DNA of 64,000 nucleotides. It comes from Sphingomonadales bacterium UBA7471. GTDB taxonomy: Bacteria > Pseudomonadota > Alphaproteobacteria > Sphingomonadales > Sphingomonadaceae. Positions 9,406 through 17,731 of the stretch are shown one piece after another. The stretch covers positions 1 through 64,000 of the forward strand of contig DLOZ01000012.1 of the NCBI GenBank assembly GCA_002479765.1. The letters run 5' to 3'. Each line of letters starts with the position of its first letter. Within the stretch, counting starts at the first letter, position 1. The notes beneath the pieces are model-generated. The model ran no database searches, was not told the DNA's origin, and saw nothing but the letters and a program-made list of their open reading frames with translations. A program made the position numbers and the translations under genes.

Positions 9406-10089
9406 ATGGGCATATTTTCAAGAACCCGCGATATCATCGCCGCCAACGTCACGGACTTGCTCGACAAGTCGCAGGACCCGGCAAAGATGATCCGCATGAT
9501 CATTCTGGAGATGGAGGAAACTTTGGTTGAAGTCCGTGCTTCCGCAGCCCGGACCATTGCTGACCAAAAAGAGCTGCGCCGGCACATCGACAAGCTGAAC
9601 ACGCTTGAAGCTGACTGGACCGACAAGGCCCATCTCGCGCTGTCAAAAGATCGCGAAGACCTTGCCAAGGCGGCCTTGGTCGAAAAGCGCAAGGCGACCG
9701 ATATGAAGGACCAGCTGACAGCGGAAGTCGATGTTCTCAACGATGCATTGAAGGCTTCGGAGCAGGATATTCACAAGCTGCAGAAAAAGCTCGCCGACGC
9801 CCGCAGCCGTCAGAACGCGTTGATGACGCGGCTGGAAAGCGCTGAAAATCAGGTCAAGCTGCGCACCATGTATAATGGCGACAAGGTTCGCGAGGCTTTC
9901 TCTCGCTTTGATGTGCTCGAACGCCGTGTGGATGAAGCGCAGGGATATGCGGACTCGCTGTCCATCGGTTCAGACGCGCCACGCAGCTTGGGCGACGAAA
10001 TCGCAGCGCTTGAATCCTTCGACGTTGTCGATGCCGAGCTGGAAGCGATGAAAAAAGCCATGAAACAAGACGCGCAGAAGGAAGGTTGA
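9406..10089 (+). CDS. pspA: Phage shock protein A
   Basis: ESCRT-III-like membrane-repair protein that forms coiled-coil assemblies on the inner membrane and, in enterobacteria, inhibits PspF. The start is ATG 9406 (MGIFSRTRDIIAANVTDLL), preceded by CCGGAGTT; the open frame extends further upstream but has no family similarity there. The 227 residues are almost entirely helical coiled coil with the family pattern DPAKMIRMIILEMEETLVEV and SRFDVLERRVDEAQGYA. pspB follows after 4 bases. Confidence 0.95.
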   Translation: MGIFSRTRDIIAANVTDLLDKSQDPAKMIRMIILEMEETLVEVRASAARTIADQKELRRHIDKLNTLEADWTDKAHLALSKDREDLAKAALVEKRKATDMKDQLTAEVDVLNDALKASEQDIHKLQKKLADARSRQNALMTRLESAENQVKLRTMYNGDKVREAFSRFDVLERRVDEAQGYADSLSIGSDAPRSLGDEIAALESFDVVDAELEAMKKAMKQDAQKEG

Positions 10090-10093
10090 TCCA

Positions 10094-10381
10094 ATGGAAG
10101 ATACTGTCGTCCCCATTTTCGTTTGCGGCATACTGTTTATTGGCTTGCCTTGGATCATCCTGCATTATGTTACACGCTGGAAAACCGCGGCAACGCTCAC
10201 CAATGATGACGAGCGGATGCTCGGCGACATGCACGAACTGGCCCGTCGTCTCGAAGATCGCCTTGATACCGTTGAGCGTCTGGTCGCCCAGGAAAATCCT
10301 GAATGGCAGGCACGCCGCATCGATCATGAAACAAAAGATTTCGACCCCGAAAATGTCCGCAGGCTGGAAAGGAACCGCTAA
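10094..10381 (+). CDS. pspB: Phage shock protein B
   Basis: Inner membrane protein that, with PspC, senses envelope stress and relieves PspA inhibition of PspF. The 95 residues have one membrane helix (about 7-28, VPIFVCGILFIGLPWIILHY). A cytosolic coiled coil follows with RLEDRLDTVERLVAQENPEW, the PspB signature, then a 25-residue charged tail. It is followed directly by pspC (start 10383). Confidence 0.9.
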   Translation: MEDTVVPIFVCGILFIGLPWIILHYVTRWKTAATLTNDDERMLGDMHELARRLEDRLDTVERLVAQENPEWQARRIDHETKDFDPENVRRLERNR

Positions 10382-10382
10382 A

Positions 10383-10766
10383 ATGGCTGGTACACATACC
10401 AAATTCTATCTCGATAAGATGAATGCGAAATGGAAAGGCGTTTGCGCCGGGATTGCCGACTATACCGGCGTGGACGTTCTCTGGGTTCGGCTTGGCGCGG
10501 TGATGCTCACCCTGATGGGCGGTTTTCCGTGGACGCTGATTGCCTATGTGATCACCGCTTGGATGGCCAACCCGAAGCCAGTGCATCTCTATACAGATGA
10601 CCGCCAAGACCAGAAATTCTGGCAGGGCGTGCGTCAGTCACCTGCCCGCACAACACGCGACATTCGTTCGCGTTTCCGGGAAATCGACCGTCGGTTGGCC
10701 GAAATGGAAACCTATTATGTCAGCAACAACAAGCAGCTGGCGGACGAAATCGAAAGCCTTCGATAA
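10383..10766 (+). CDS. pspC: Phage shock protein C
   Basis: Partner of PspB in stress sensing. The 127 residues begin with the PspC domain: FYLDKMNAKWKGVCAGIADYTGVD, then a membrane helix around 35-58 (VLWVRLGAVMLTLMGGFPWT). A cytosolic helical tail ends QLADEIESLR. That last segment closely resembles the C-termini of the proteins at 10948 and 11262. ATG 10383 lies 1 base after the pspB stop; the same frame is open upstream but only reads antisense-like sequence there. Confidence 0.9.
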   Translation: MAGTHTKFYLDKMNAKWKGVCAGIADYTGVDVLWVRLGAVMLTLMGGFPWTLIAYVITAWMANPKPVHLYTDDRQDQKFWQGVRQSPARTTRDIRSRFREIDRRLAEMETYYVSNNKQLADEIESLR

Positions 10767-10792
10767 ACGGCGACATATTGGAAGGAATGTTC

Positions 10793-10951
10793 ATGTTCAC
10801 GCTTATCATTCTCGGGCTGATTGGGTGGTTTGCATATCGCCACTTCGCGCAGAAGAAACGCAAGGCGGATCGCCGCAACTGGAGCGTTGATTTCCGCGAC
10901 AGCCCCATCCGGCCCTTCACACGCCGTCTGCCATGGAAAGAATTCAAATGA
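10793..10951 (+). CDS. Small membrane protein in the psp operon
   Basis: 52 residues, too short for most gene finders. It has an N-terminal membrane helix (MFTLIILGLIGWFAYRHF) followed by a strongly basic tail with many Lys and Arg. A good ribosome-binding site (GGAAGGA) is 6 bases from ATG 10793; ATG 10787 is an in-frame alternative. The stop overlaps the next gene's start (ATGA, 10948-10951), strong evidence that the frame is translated. It resembles PspD-type small proteins in size and position only; I do not assign that name. Confidence 0.65.
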   Translation: MFTLIILGLIGWFAYRHFAQKKRKADRRNWSVDFRDSPIRPFTRRLPWKEFK

Positions 10952-11247
10952 GCTTTGCAGGACCAAATTTCGTGATTGCAATTGTTGCCATGATGACAGT
11001 CGGGTGGCTCATCAACAACTGGATCCGCGCCAAACATGGCTATCCATTGGAAGATGAATGGGGCGGCAAGACCGCGCTGACAGACGGCGACTATCCCGAA
11101 GCGGAGCGCAAAATCATGCTGCTCAGCAATGAAAATGAAACGCTGAACGGAAAGATTGGTCGTCTGGAAGAACGGGTCGCAGTCTTGGAACGGATCGTCA
11201 CGGATAAAGCCGGTCGCCTTTCGGAAGAAATTGAAAAACTACGGTAA
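10948..11247 (+). CDS. PspB-like membrane-anchored coiled-coil protein (psp operon)
   Basis: 99 residues. One N-terminal membrane helix (about 7-26), a linker, then a coiled coil reading RLEERVAVLERIVTD and ending LSEEIEKLR. The coiled-coil segment is clearly related to PspB (RLEDRLDTVERLVAQ) and even closer to the next protein (11262-11534). Its start overlaps the preceding small gene by four bases. The family name is unknown to me; the role is inferred from position: an additional membrane partner of PspA/PspB/PspC. Confidence 0.75.
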   Translation: MSFAGPNFVIAIVAMMTVGWLINNWIRAKHGYPLEDEWGGKTALTDGDYPEAERKIMLLSNENETLNGKIGRLEERVAVLERIVTDKAGRLSEEIEKLR

Positions 11248-11261
11248 AATTGGAGGAAGTA

Positions 11262-11534
11262 ATGGACCCGTTTCAAATGGTCGTCGCAATCATTGCCATC
11301 ATCACGATCGGCAGGATTATCCAGACGAAGCAAAAGGCAAAGCTCGGGATCGTTGAAGACGAAAATTTCATGGGCACGAAAACCCACCGTCTTTTGAACA
11401 ATGCGGATACGCAGCAGATGCAGGACGAAATTCGGGCTTTGAAAGAACGCATTCAGGTTTTGGAGCGCATCGCGACGGACAACAATAATATGAGTGATAT
11501 CAACCGTCAGATTGAGGAACTGCGCAGCCGGTAA
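11262..11534 (+). CDS. PspB-like membrane-anchored coiled-coil protein, paralogue of the previous gene
   Basis: 90 residues with ribosome-binding site TGGAGGAAG before ATG 11262. An N-terminal membrane helix (about 5-22, QMVVAIIAIITIGRIIQ) is followed by a charged linker and the coiled coil ALKERIQVLERIATD, ending QIEELRSR. The segment KERIQVLERIATD aligns without gaps to EERVAVLERIVTD of the upstream protein, so the two are probably tandem duplicates. No enzymatic motif is visible. Confidence 0.75.
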   Translation: MDPFQMVVAIIAIITIGRIIQTKQKAKLGIVEDENFMGTKTHRLLNNADTQQMQDEIRALKERIQVLERIATDNNNMSDINRQIEELRSR

Positions 11535-11560
11535 CGGCGCGCGGACGGAAAGGAAGGACC

Positions 11561-11803
11561 ATGCAACAGGATCCCAACTTCTACATCATCATCGGCGCCT
11601 TTGCGGTGCTGTGTGTCGGCATCGTGTCGTCATTAAGCCTGCGTGGCTGGCGCGACTGGATCGCGCTTAAGCATGCAGAGCTGGAAACCATGCGGCACGG
11701 CAATGATGCACCTGTGCCCTCGGCCACGTCGCGTATTGAAGTCGCCGATTTGAAAGAGCGCGTGAAAAGGCTTGAAGCCATCGCGGCAGGGATTGATATC
11801 TAA
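11561..11803 (+). CDS. Third PspB-like membrane-anchored coiled-coil protein (psp operon)
   Basis: 80 residues, ribosome-binding site GGAAGGACC before ATG 11561. One membrane helix (about 8-27, FYIIIGAFAVLCVGIVSS) and a C-terminal coiled coil ADLKERVKRLEAIAAG, related to the two preceding proteins but without the EIExLR end. It lies 24 bases before sufE. The function is unknown; by location and architecture it is another envelope-stress module component. Confidence 0.7.
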   Translation: MQQDPNFYIIIGAFAVLCVGIVSSLSLRGWRDWIALKHAELETMRHGNDAPVPSATSRIEVADLKERVKRLEAIAAGIDI

Positions 11804-11827
11804 GCATCGCGGCCATATGCGCACTGC

Positions 11828-12232
11828 ATGACAACATTTGCTGACATTACCGAAGAATATGCATTTCTTGAGGCCGATGACCGCTATCGGTTGCTGATCG
11901 ATCTCGGCCGCGAATTGCCCGAAATGCCCGCCGCGTTGAAAACCGATGCGACGCTGGTTCGGGGATGTTCCGCAAATGTATGGGTCTATCCCGTGACCGC
12001 TGACAACGAACTCACATTTCTGGCCGACAGCAACGCCGCGATTACCAAAGGCATCATCGCATTGGTCCTGAAAACGGTTGAGCACAAAAGTGCGGCCGAT
12101 ATTCTGAAGACCGATATCGAGAGTGCCCTTGCGCCGTTCGACCTCAAAAATCAGTTAAGTTCGAACCGGACACAGGGCATTCCCAATATGATCTCGCTTA
12201 TCCGCGAGACGGCAGCGCGTTACGCCGGCTGA
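11828..12232 (+). CDS. sufE: Cysteine desulfuration protein SufE
   Basis: Accepts persulfide sulfur from the desulfurase SufS for Fe-S cluster assembly. The 134 residues contain the acceptor Cys47 in the conserved loop LVRGCSANVWVYP. The C-terminal part has the family's helical pattern ending SLIRETAARYAG. It follows the psp genes by 24 bases without a visible terminator, so at least part of its transcription may come from the psp promoter. Its last 13 bases overlap the convergent PepSY gene. Confidence 0.93.
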   Translation: MTTFADITEEYAFLEADDRYRLLIDLGRELPEMPAALKTDATLVRGCSANVWVYPVTADNELTFLADSNAAITKGIIALVLKTVEHKSAADILKTDIESALAPFDLKNQLSSNRTQGIPNMISLIRETAARYAG

Positions 12233-13560
12233 GCCGGACGCAACCCAAGCCACATCGCAAGTGCAGGCAGTCGCGGCAGCAGCAGCCGGTCGAACAGCCA
12301 CAGCGCGAACAGCGATGCCGCAAGCAACGGCAAGAGCAATGCCATGACGCCGATGATAATCACAACCCCGCGCATTTTTGGCGGTACCGCGGCGGCCGGC
12401 GGTGCGCCGAGCGCGTCATCGGGCTTGCGCCGTCGCCACATCAGGAAACCCGATATCACCAATGTGATCAGGCCAAGCGCAGTGAGCACCCCGACCAGCT
12501 GATTAATCCAACCAAAAAGCTGACCCTCATGCCATGCAATTCCATAATTGACCGCACGATCAATGACATGCTTGTCGGCAAAGCCTTTCCGCGACATCTC
12601 CTTGCCCGTTGCAACATCAAATGTGATCTCGCGGTTCAATGGCCGGTTCTGCGCCTCCGACTTAATGGTCCAGGCCATCGGCGCAGGCGGGCCGAAACGC
12701 TCAGGCGCGCCCGGTGCTTTCACCAACGCCGGGTGCGGCAGTCGTTCGGCTTTCGCTTTGGCGACCATGTCCGCCAAGCCAACCAGCGGAATTCCGGCAG
12801 CCTGCATCTTCATCATCGCATCATGGTCATGCTCGGCATGCGGCGCGGCACTGCCCGTTTTCCAGTTTTGCGCGCCTTGCACCAAACCCAGCTCAGTCCG
12901 AACCAGCCGGAAAGCATCGCCCCAGACGCTCGCCCAAGGCAGTCCTGTGGTCAGCAAAACAAGCGCCAGCCCTGAAACCCAGAAGCCAGTTACCGCATGC
13001 AGATCGCGCAGGAACACGCGATTGCCCTTCCCCAAACGGGGCCACACGACACCGGCAAAGCGCTGCCCGCGCGGCCACCACATATACAGACCGGTCAGGA
13101 TCATGACGATCGCCCAGCACGCCGCCAGTTCAACAATCCAGTCACCCATTTTACCGATCAGCAGCGACCCATGTATCCGCGACACCGTGGCGGATATCCG
13201 GTTTTCTGGATCGATACTGCCCAACACTTTACCCTGCGGTGACACATAGACATCGCGCATCGATTGGCCGTCGGCGAGGCCGATATGGATCATGGCGGCA
13301 TCACCTGAACGTTCGGGTAAGCGATAGCTTTGGAATTGCGCACCCGGATTGGCCGCCATAACAGCCGCCAACTGCGCATTGGGCGACACCGCATTTTCAG
13401 TCGGCAGGTTGGTAAATGCGCGCTCCTCCCACCGATCCAATTGCGGCTTGAACAAGCAAATTGCGCCAGTTGTGGCAAGTATGAGGATCAACGGCATCAC
13501 GAAGAGCGAAGCATAGAAATGCCAACGCCAGATGGTGCGGTAGAAAGACGTATTTTCCAT
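12220..13560 (-). CDS. PepSY-associated transmembrane protein (siderophore/metal reductase-like)
   Basis: 446-residue inner membrane protein of the PepSY_TM family, often found with TonB-dependent receptors and thought to act in periplasmic metal-siderophore reduction. It opens RTIWRWHFYASLFVMPLILI with the first membrane helix (about 14-34). Further helices lie around 150-170, 200-220, 345-365 and 390-430, with two periplasmic PepSY-like regions between. ATG 13560 is chosen because AGGAGAG precedes it; the longer open frame upstream overlaps the receptor gene. It is 10 bases behind that receptor gene. Confidence 0.85.
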   Translation of the reverse strand: MENTSFYRTIWRWHFYASLFVMPLILILATTGAICLFKPQLDRWEERAFTNLPTENAVSPNAQLAAVMAANPGAQFQSYRLPERSGDAAMIHIGLADGQSMRDVYVSPQGKVLGSIDPENRISATVSRIHGSLLIGKMGDWIVELAACWAIVMILTGLYMWWPRGQRFAGVVWPRLGKGNRVFLRDLHAVTGFWVSGLALVLLTTGLPWASVWGDAFRLVRTELGLVQGAQNWKTGSAAPHAEHDHDAMMKMQAAGIPLVGLADMVAKAKAERLPHPALVKAPGAPERFGPPAPMAWTIKSEAQNRPLNREITFDVATGKEMSRKGFADKHVIDRAVNYGIAWHEGQLFGWINQLVGVLTALGLITLVISGFLMWRRRKPDDALGAPPAAAVPPKMRGVVIIIGVMALLLPLLAASLFALWLFDRLLLPRLPALAMWLGLRPAQPA

Positions 13561-13570
13561 CTCTGCTCTC

Positions 13571-15544
13571 CTAAAACCGCGCACGGACGCCGCCGTAGAT
13601 GGCACGGCGTTCGACCGGATAGTAAATGGCGGATGCTGCGGAGGCAAGGATAGCGGCCGACACGTCGCCAATGGCTTTCTCCCCGGTCAGGTTCCGCGCA
13701 TCAAGAAATAGATCGACCCCGGCCATAAGGCGCGCACCGGCAGATAAGCCGAACAGCGTATAGCCTGTCGTGCGTGTCGTGTTCCGATAGTCGGCCCATG
13801 CACCCTGGGGCACCCATTCAACATTCGGCGCTATATGCAAATCGTCGCTGCCAAGTCGAAGCTCCGACCGCAGGACATGCTTTGGCACCACAGGCAGCCG
13901 GTTGTTGCCATATTGGGCATCGGCGACAAAGCGGAAGGCGGAATATTGCCAGATCTGCCGGAAACGCAGCCAATCGGTCGGCGCTACACTAAACGCGGCC
14001 TCGATGCCCTGATGCCGTGTTTTATCGGCGTTGAACGTTGTCGCTGGGATGTCCCGCCCTACGGTAAATTGCAGCATTTCGCCTTTTATGTTGGCACGGT
14101 ACAGGGCAATATCCCAGCTCGCCCATCCCAGTTTCCCGCGCGTCCCGATTTCGGCTGTCCATGCTGTTTGTTCCTTTACAGGAACAAACGCCGCAATTTG
14201 TGCGAGTTCAACGAAGGTCGGGAATTCTGTGGACTTGCTATAATTGGCAAAAAATTGGACGTCTTCGGATGGTTCCCAGAGGACGCCAAATTTGGGCGAG
14301 AACGCGTCGAACGACGCTGCACCCGTTGCGGCAGACGGAACGATTTGAACCTGCTTTCGGAAACCATCGGCATATATACCGCCTGCTATGAACGTAACGC
14401 CCGCAACCGGCGTTGCACGCAGCTCTCCATACATATTCGACGTCCGGGCCGTCTGGTCGGCATCGAAGGTAAGCGCGCCACGCTTGCCATTCACATTGAT
14501 AAAGCGCTTTGCGTCAATTGTTCCCCAACGGGACTCTCCGCCAAGGGTAAAGCTCCATATATCGCCTTCACGGTCATAACGGGCGAACACGCCGCGATCG
14601 GTCGATGTCTGATCAATGACCTGGAAAATTGGGTGATATAATTCTTTGGCATTCAAGAAAGCGCCTACATCCAGACGGCTATTGCCCCAGTCGAAACGGG
14701 TCCGGTTCTGGATACGAACTGAATTGATATCGCGCGCCTGATCCCCGACAAAATTACCAGTTCGTGGTGCGGTCAACGCCGTTGCGCGGGTCAATGCACC
14801 GGGCAGTTCCTGATTAAGTGTCGTCGCGCTTGCGTAAAATCGCGTCGACACGACATCCGAAATCCTAAGCCCAACATTGCCGTTAAAGCGGATTGAATTT
14901 CGCTGGGCGTGTTGGCGATCCCCCTTGTGGCTATCGGCGCTGATCGCTGCCCACGCATTGGCATCGCCGTCACCCACTCCAAAAGACGCCAAGCCGCGAT
15001 AAAAGTCAGAGCTGCCGACATCACCGCGAAGGTAAAGGCCCGCCGCATTGTCTCCCATGGGCGTAACGCCGTTGATTGCGCCACCCAATGTACCGGAACC
15101 AAATCTCAACGCGTTCGCGCCGCGATATACCTCTAAATGGTCGAAGAATATGGGTTCAAGCTCTTGAAAGTCGCCATTGTCGTCGGCCAGATTGATGTGG
15201 ACCCCATCCTGCAACAGCGTCAGTCCGCGCATGTGAAACCCGCGCGACAGACCCGAACCGCGAATGGAAATGCGGACCTCTTGTCCAAAACGCGGCTGGG
15301 TATACACGCCGGGCGAAAAAGCCAAAGTATCACGCAACGACACGACGGTCTTGTCTGCATAATCTTCGTGGCTAACGACGTCGGTGCCGCCTGCGGTGGT
15401 GTTTGCCGATATTTCGGCCTCGTCAGCCGCTGCACGGCCGGTGACAATAATCGTGGCGTCAGCAGCCTCTTCAGCTGCGGCGGGGGTAATGATGGCAATA
15501 ACAGAGCACGCGACAGACGCGCGCAAAATGGACAAAAATTTCAT
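13571..15544 (-). CDS. TonB-dependent receptor (metal/siderophore uptake)
   Basis: 657-residue outer membrane receptor. A signal peptide (about 1-24, ending AAAEEA) is followed by a TonB-box-like ATIIVTG and a plug domain with RISIRGSGLSRGFHMRGL and EVYRGANALRFGSGTLGGAINGV. The beta-barrel ends with a terminal aromatic Phe (GGVRARF). The plug layout resembles ferric-siderophore or copper receptors of the FecA/OprC type; the substrate cannot be read from sequence. It is flanked in one operon by a DUF2946 gene upstream and a PepSY protein downstream, which supports metal uptake. Confidence 0.9.
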   Translation of the reverse strand: MKFLSILRASVACSVIAIITPAAAEEAADATIIVTGRAAADEAEISANTTAGGTDVVSHEDYADKTVVSLRDTLAFSPGVYTQPRFGQEVRISIRGSGLSRGFHMRGLTLLQDGVHINLADDNGDFQELEPIFFDHLEVYRGANALRFGSGTLGGAINGVTPMGDNAAGLYLRGDVGSSDFYRGLASFGVGDGDANAWAAISADSHKGDRQHAQRNSIRFNGNVGLRISDVVSTRFYASATTLNQELPGALTRATALTAPRTGNFVGDQARDINSVRIQNRTRFDWGNSRLDVGAFLNAKELYHPIFQVIDQTSTDRGVFARYDREGDIWSFTLGGESRWGTIDAKRFINVNGKRGALTFDADQTARTSNMYGELRATPVAGVTFIAGGIYADGFRKQVQIVPSAATGAASFDAFSPKFGVLWEPSEDVQFFANYSKSTEFPTFVELAQIAAFVPVKEQTAWTAEIGTRGKLGWASWDIALYRANIKGEMLQFTVGRDIPATTFNADKTRHQGIEAAFSVAPTDWLRFRQIWQYSAFRFVADAQYGNNRLPVVPKHVLRSELRLGSDDLHIAPNVEWVPQGAWADYRNTTRTTGYTLFGLSAGARLMAGVDLFLDARNLTGEKAIGDVSAAILASAASAIYYPVERRAIYGGVRARF

Positions 15545-15595
15545 GATATTTTCCTAAATCTAAACGAGAAATAGGCCGCAAAGCAGCCCTGTGGT

Positions 15596-15988
15596 TTAGA
15601 CGTAAGAAGGTGGCCCAATCGCAGGCGGCGGGGGAGCAGCGAGGCCTGCACCAACCGATACTTCGCGTTTGGCAAAAGCAGGAATGGCAAGCGCAACAGG
15701 TGCCATTGCAACTTGGAAATCAGCGGAAAGCACGTCCGCCGCCATCGCTGTTCCCGCAAAGGCACAAGGTTGATGCTCAACCGATTTGCCTTTGGATGGG
15801 TCTTCTTTGTGCAGCTTACCCGATTTGTCCATCCAGACGGTCTGGGTGTCCATTCCCGTACAGATGGTCAGCGCAAACCCTCGCTCCGACGACGGCATGA
15901 AACCGGACGGGATGATGACGCGCAAAGCGAGTGCCAGCACTATCAGTGCGGCTGCTATATTCCGCAAAGGTGAAGATGCGCGAATCAC
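15596..15988 (-). CDS. DUF2946-like periplasmic/membrane protein
   Basis: 130 residues with GTG 15988 as the start, preceded by AAAGGG; this is the first good start after the upstream gene ends at 16029. An N-terminal membrane anchor (NIAAALIVLALALRVIIP, about 9-26) is followed by a region with two cysteine sites, LTICTGMD and QPCAFAG, consistent with the DUF2946 family. Such genes often sit before TonB receptors and copper or iron genes, as here. The C-terminus is Pro/Ala-rich. Metal binding is plausible but not shown. Confidence 0.7.
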   Translation of the reverse strand: MIRASSPLRNIAAALIVLALALRVIIPSGFMPSSERGFALTICTGMDTQTVWMDKSGKLHKEDPSKGKSVEHQPCAFAGTAMAADVLSADFQVAMAPVALAIPAFAKREVSVGAGLAAPPPPAIGPPSYV

Positions 15989-16028
15989 GCGCGCCCTTTG
16001 CGCGTACAATTTCGTCCGCGCAAGGTGA

Positions 16029-16562
16029 TTAACCCTTCCACTCGCGCCGTTCTTCGGCAACGCGCAGAACGTCATACGCCGCCTGCCCCGCCTGAAACGC
16101 TTTCGCGGCATCGGCGTTGCCGGGGTTTACGTCTGGATGTGTTTCCTTGGCGATTTTGCGCCAGGCTTTTTTGGCGTCATCAAACGTGGAGTCGCTTTCA
16201 AGGCCCAGAATATCGAGCGCATGCATTTCATCACGGCTTCGGCTGCCATCGCCGGACCCCGCCCAGCCATAATGCGCGGATTCTTTGTAGCCCGAAAAAT
16301 CCCTGCGCTCGTTCGCTTCGCGCAATTCGGCTTCTTCCTTGGTCAGACCTTCGAAATAGTCCCAACCACGGTTATATTCACCGGCATGTTCTTCACAGAA
16401 CATCCAGCGGTCCGGGCTGTTGGGTGATTTTGGTGCGGGGCAGTTGCCCGCTTTCGTGCAACCATAGCGGTCGCACAGACGCACCTTTTGCGCTTCGTTG
16501 CTACTTCCATAGCCACGCCAGCGGGGAAAACCCCAGTCATTTCGTCGAGTGGACCGCACCAT
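16029..16562 (-). CDS. J-domain protein with N-terminal cysteine motif
   Basis: 177 residues. The C-terminal J domain (about 114-177) has ALDILGLESDSTFDDAKKAW and the obligatory HPD at 142-144, so it can stimulate an Hsp70 (DnaK). The N-terminal third contains Cys30, Cys35, Cys41, Cys56 and His59, a probable zinc site not found in DnaJ itself. No G/F linker or DnaJ C-terminal domains are present, so this is a class III co-chaperone with unknown clients. Confidence 0.85.
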   Translation of the reverse strand: MVRSTRRNDWGFPRWRGYGSSNEAQKVRLCDRYGCTKAGNCPAPKSPNSPDRWMFCEEHAGEYNRGWDYFEGLTKEEAELREANERRDFSGYKESAHYGWAGSGDGSRSRDEMHALDILGLESDSTFDDAKKAWRKIAKETHPDVNPGNADAAKAFQAGQAAYDVLRVAEERREWKG

Positions 16563-16613
16563 GCCGCCGACTTAGCGAGGGCACGCGCATTTTGCTAGAG
16601 GCGTAAACGCAAT

Positions 16614-17249
16614 TTATGCGCCCGACAAAGCCCCGCCCATCATCCCGCCGCCGAACAAGGTCGAAAAGGCGATACCGATCAGGATGCCGTAAATAATGGC
16701 AGCCAGAACGACATAAATGAGCACGATGACAACGGTGAATCCCGCGACTTTTTCCTTAGGTACACCGAGCACAGGCTGCAGCCCCAGATAGATCAGGTAA
16801 ACGACATACGCGCTTGCCCCGAAAGAAATTAGACCGCCGAATATAGGGATCCAGCCAACCAGCCCCGCCACCCAAGTTGGGGTAGATGCATATGTCATCA
16901 GCTTTGCCGACTGAACCATGTCGGATTTGCCGTTAAAGCTGGGCGAAACGGCGTTGACGAGGAACGACATCACAAAAAGCATAACGAGGGAAAACACATA
17001 TCCCAACACCGCCATTGCCGCGATGGCACCGAAGCCCATTTCCATAGCGCCGCCGCCCATGCCACCAAGGCCATCGGTATTTATTCCCAATGCGCCTATA
17101 AATGTTATGTCGGCGACCAAGGGAGTAGCTAGCAAGATCATCGCATATCCGGTGAACAACCCGCCAACCGTTGCGGGCTCGTCCGCAATGACATTCCATT
17201 CGTCGGTCGGTTTTAAAATGATATTCTTCGCGCGAGCAACAATCGACAT
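16614..17249 (-). CDS. Yip1 family membrane protein
   Basis: 211-residue inner membrane protein of the Yip1/YIP1-like fold. The opening MSIVARAKNIILKPTDEWNVIADEP is the bacterial Yip1 signature. Five hydrophobic segments follow, with a Gly/Met-rich loop between the first two. The start is ATG 17249; a longer frame reaching 17294 reads intergenic sequence. The function in bacteria is not established. Confidence 0.85.
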   Translation of the reverse strand: MSIVARAKNIILKPTDEWNVIADEPATVGGLFTGYAMILLATPLVADITFIGALGINTDGLGGMGGGAMEMGFGAIAAMAVLGYVFSLVMLFVMSFLVNAVSPSFNGKSDMVQSAKLMTYASTPTWVAGLVGWIPIFGGLISFGASAYVVYLIYLGLQPVLGVPKEKVAGFTVVIVLIYVVLAAIIYGILIGIAFSTLFGGGMMGGALSGA

Positions 17250-17341
17250 TGACTTATCCCTCTGAAAAATGTGTTCCTCGGCAGAGGAAAACATAATGGC
17301 GCGAACATGTAAATGTTGACGTTTGCGTAAACGGAGGGGTC

Positions 17342-17731
17342 ATGAATATAATATTGCGGCTATTGGTGGCCTTAATTGGCGCAATTGCCTTGCTCGGCGT
17401 GGCCCAACATTGGTTTAGCCTCGACTCAGTTTTTGCAGAACGTGGTATGCAGGCCGTTGGCGATATCGGCCGCGCGAACCTGCGCGCGGATGTTGGCGGC
17501 CTATTTTTAGGCATCAGCGCCCTCACCTTGTTCGCCACGATCCGCCAACATCGGGGCGCGCTGATTGCCGCAATGGTCCTGTTGAGCGCAACCTTGGTTG
17601 GGCGCTTTGTCAGTATAGCAATAGATGGGTTCAGCGCCCCAGTTGCCCCGCCAATCATCGTCGAGGCAGTTCTGATTGCCATATTGGGCGTTACTTATTG
17701 GGCATGGGGTAAAAAGCCAGAGGGTCTATAA
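17342..17731 (+). CDS. Small multi-pass membrane protein, DUF4345-like
   Basis: 129 residues with four predicted membrane helices (about 4-22, 50-67, 73-92, 104-122). The motif GRANLRADVGGLFLGI resembles the NxRxDxGG core of DUF4345 proteins, a family without known function. It stands alone on the plus strand. Its last 21 bases run antisense into the 3' end of rnpB (17711-17731), so the two transcripts converge and overlap. Confidence 0.65.
   Translation: MNIILRLLVALIGAIALLGVAQHWFSLDSVFAERGMQAVGDIGRANLRADVGGLFLGISALTLFATIRQHRGALIAAMVLLSATLVGRFVSIAIDGFSAPVAPPIIVEAVLIAILGVTYWAWGKKPEGL

Noticed and set aside
13835..14641. 268-residue plus-strand frame opposite the TonB receptor
   Set aside because: No motif; antisense to a clear beta-barrel gene.
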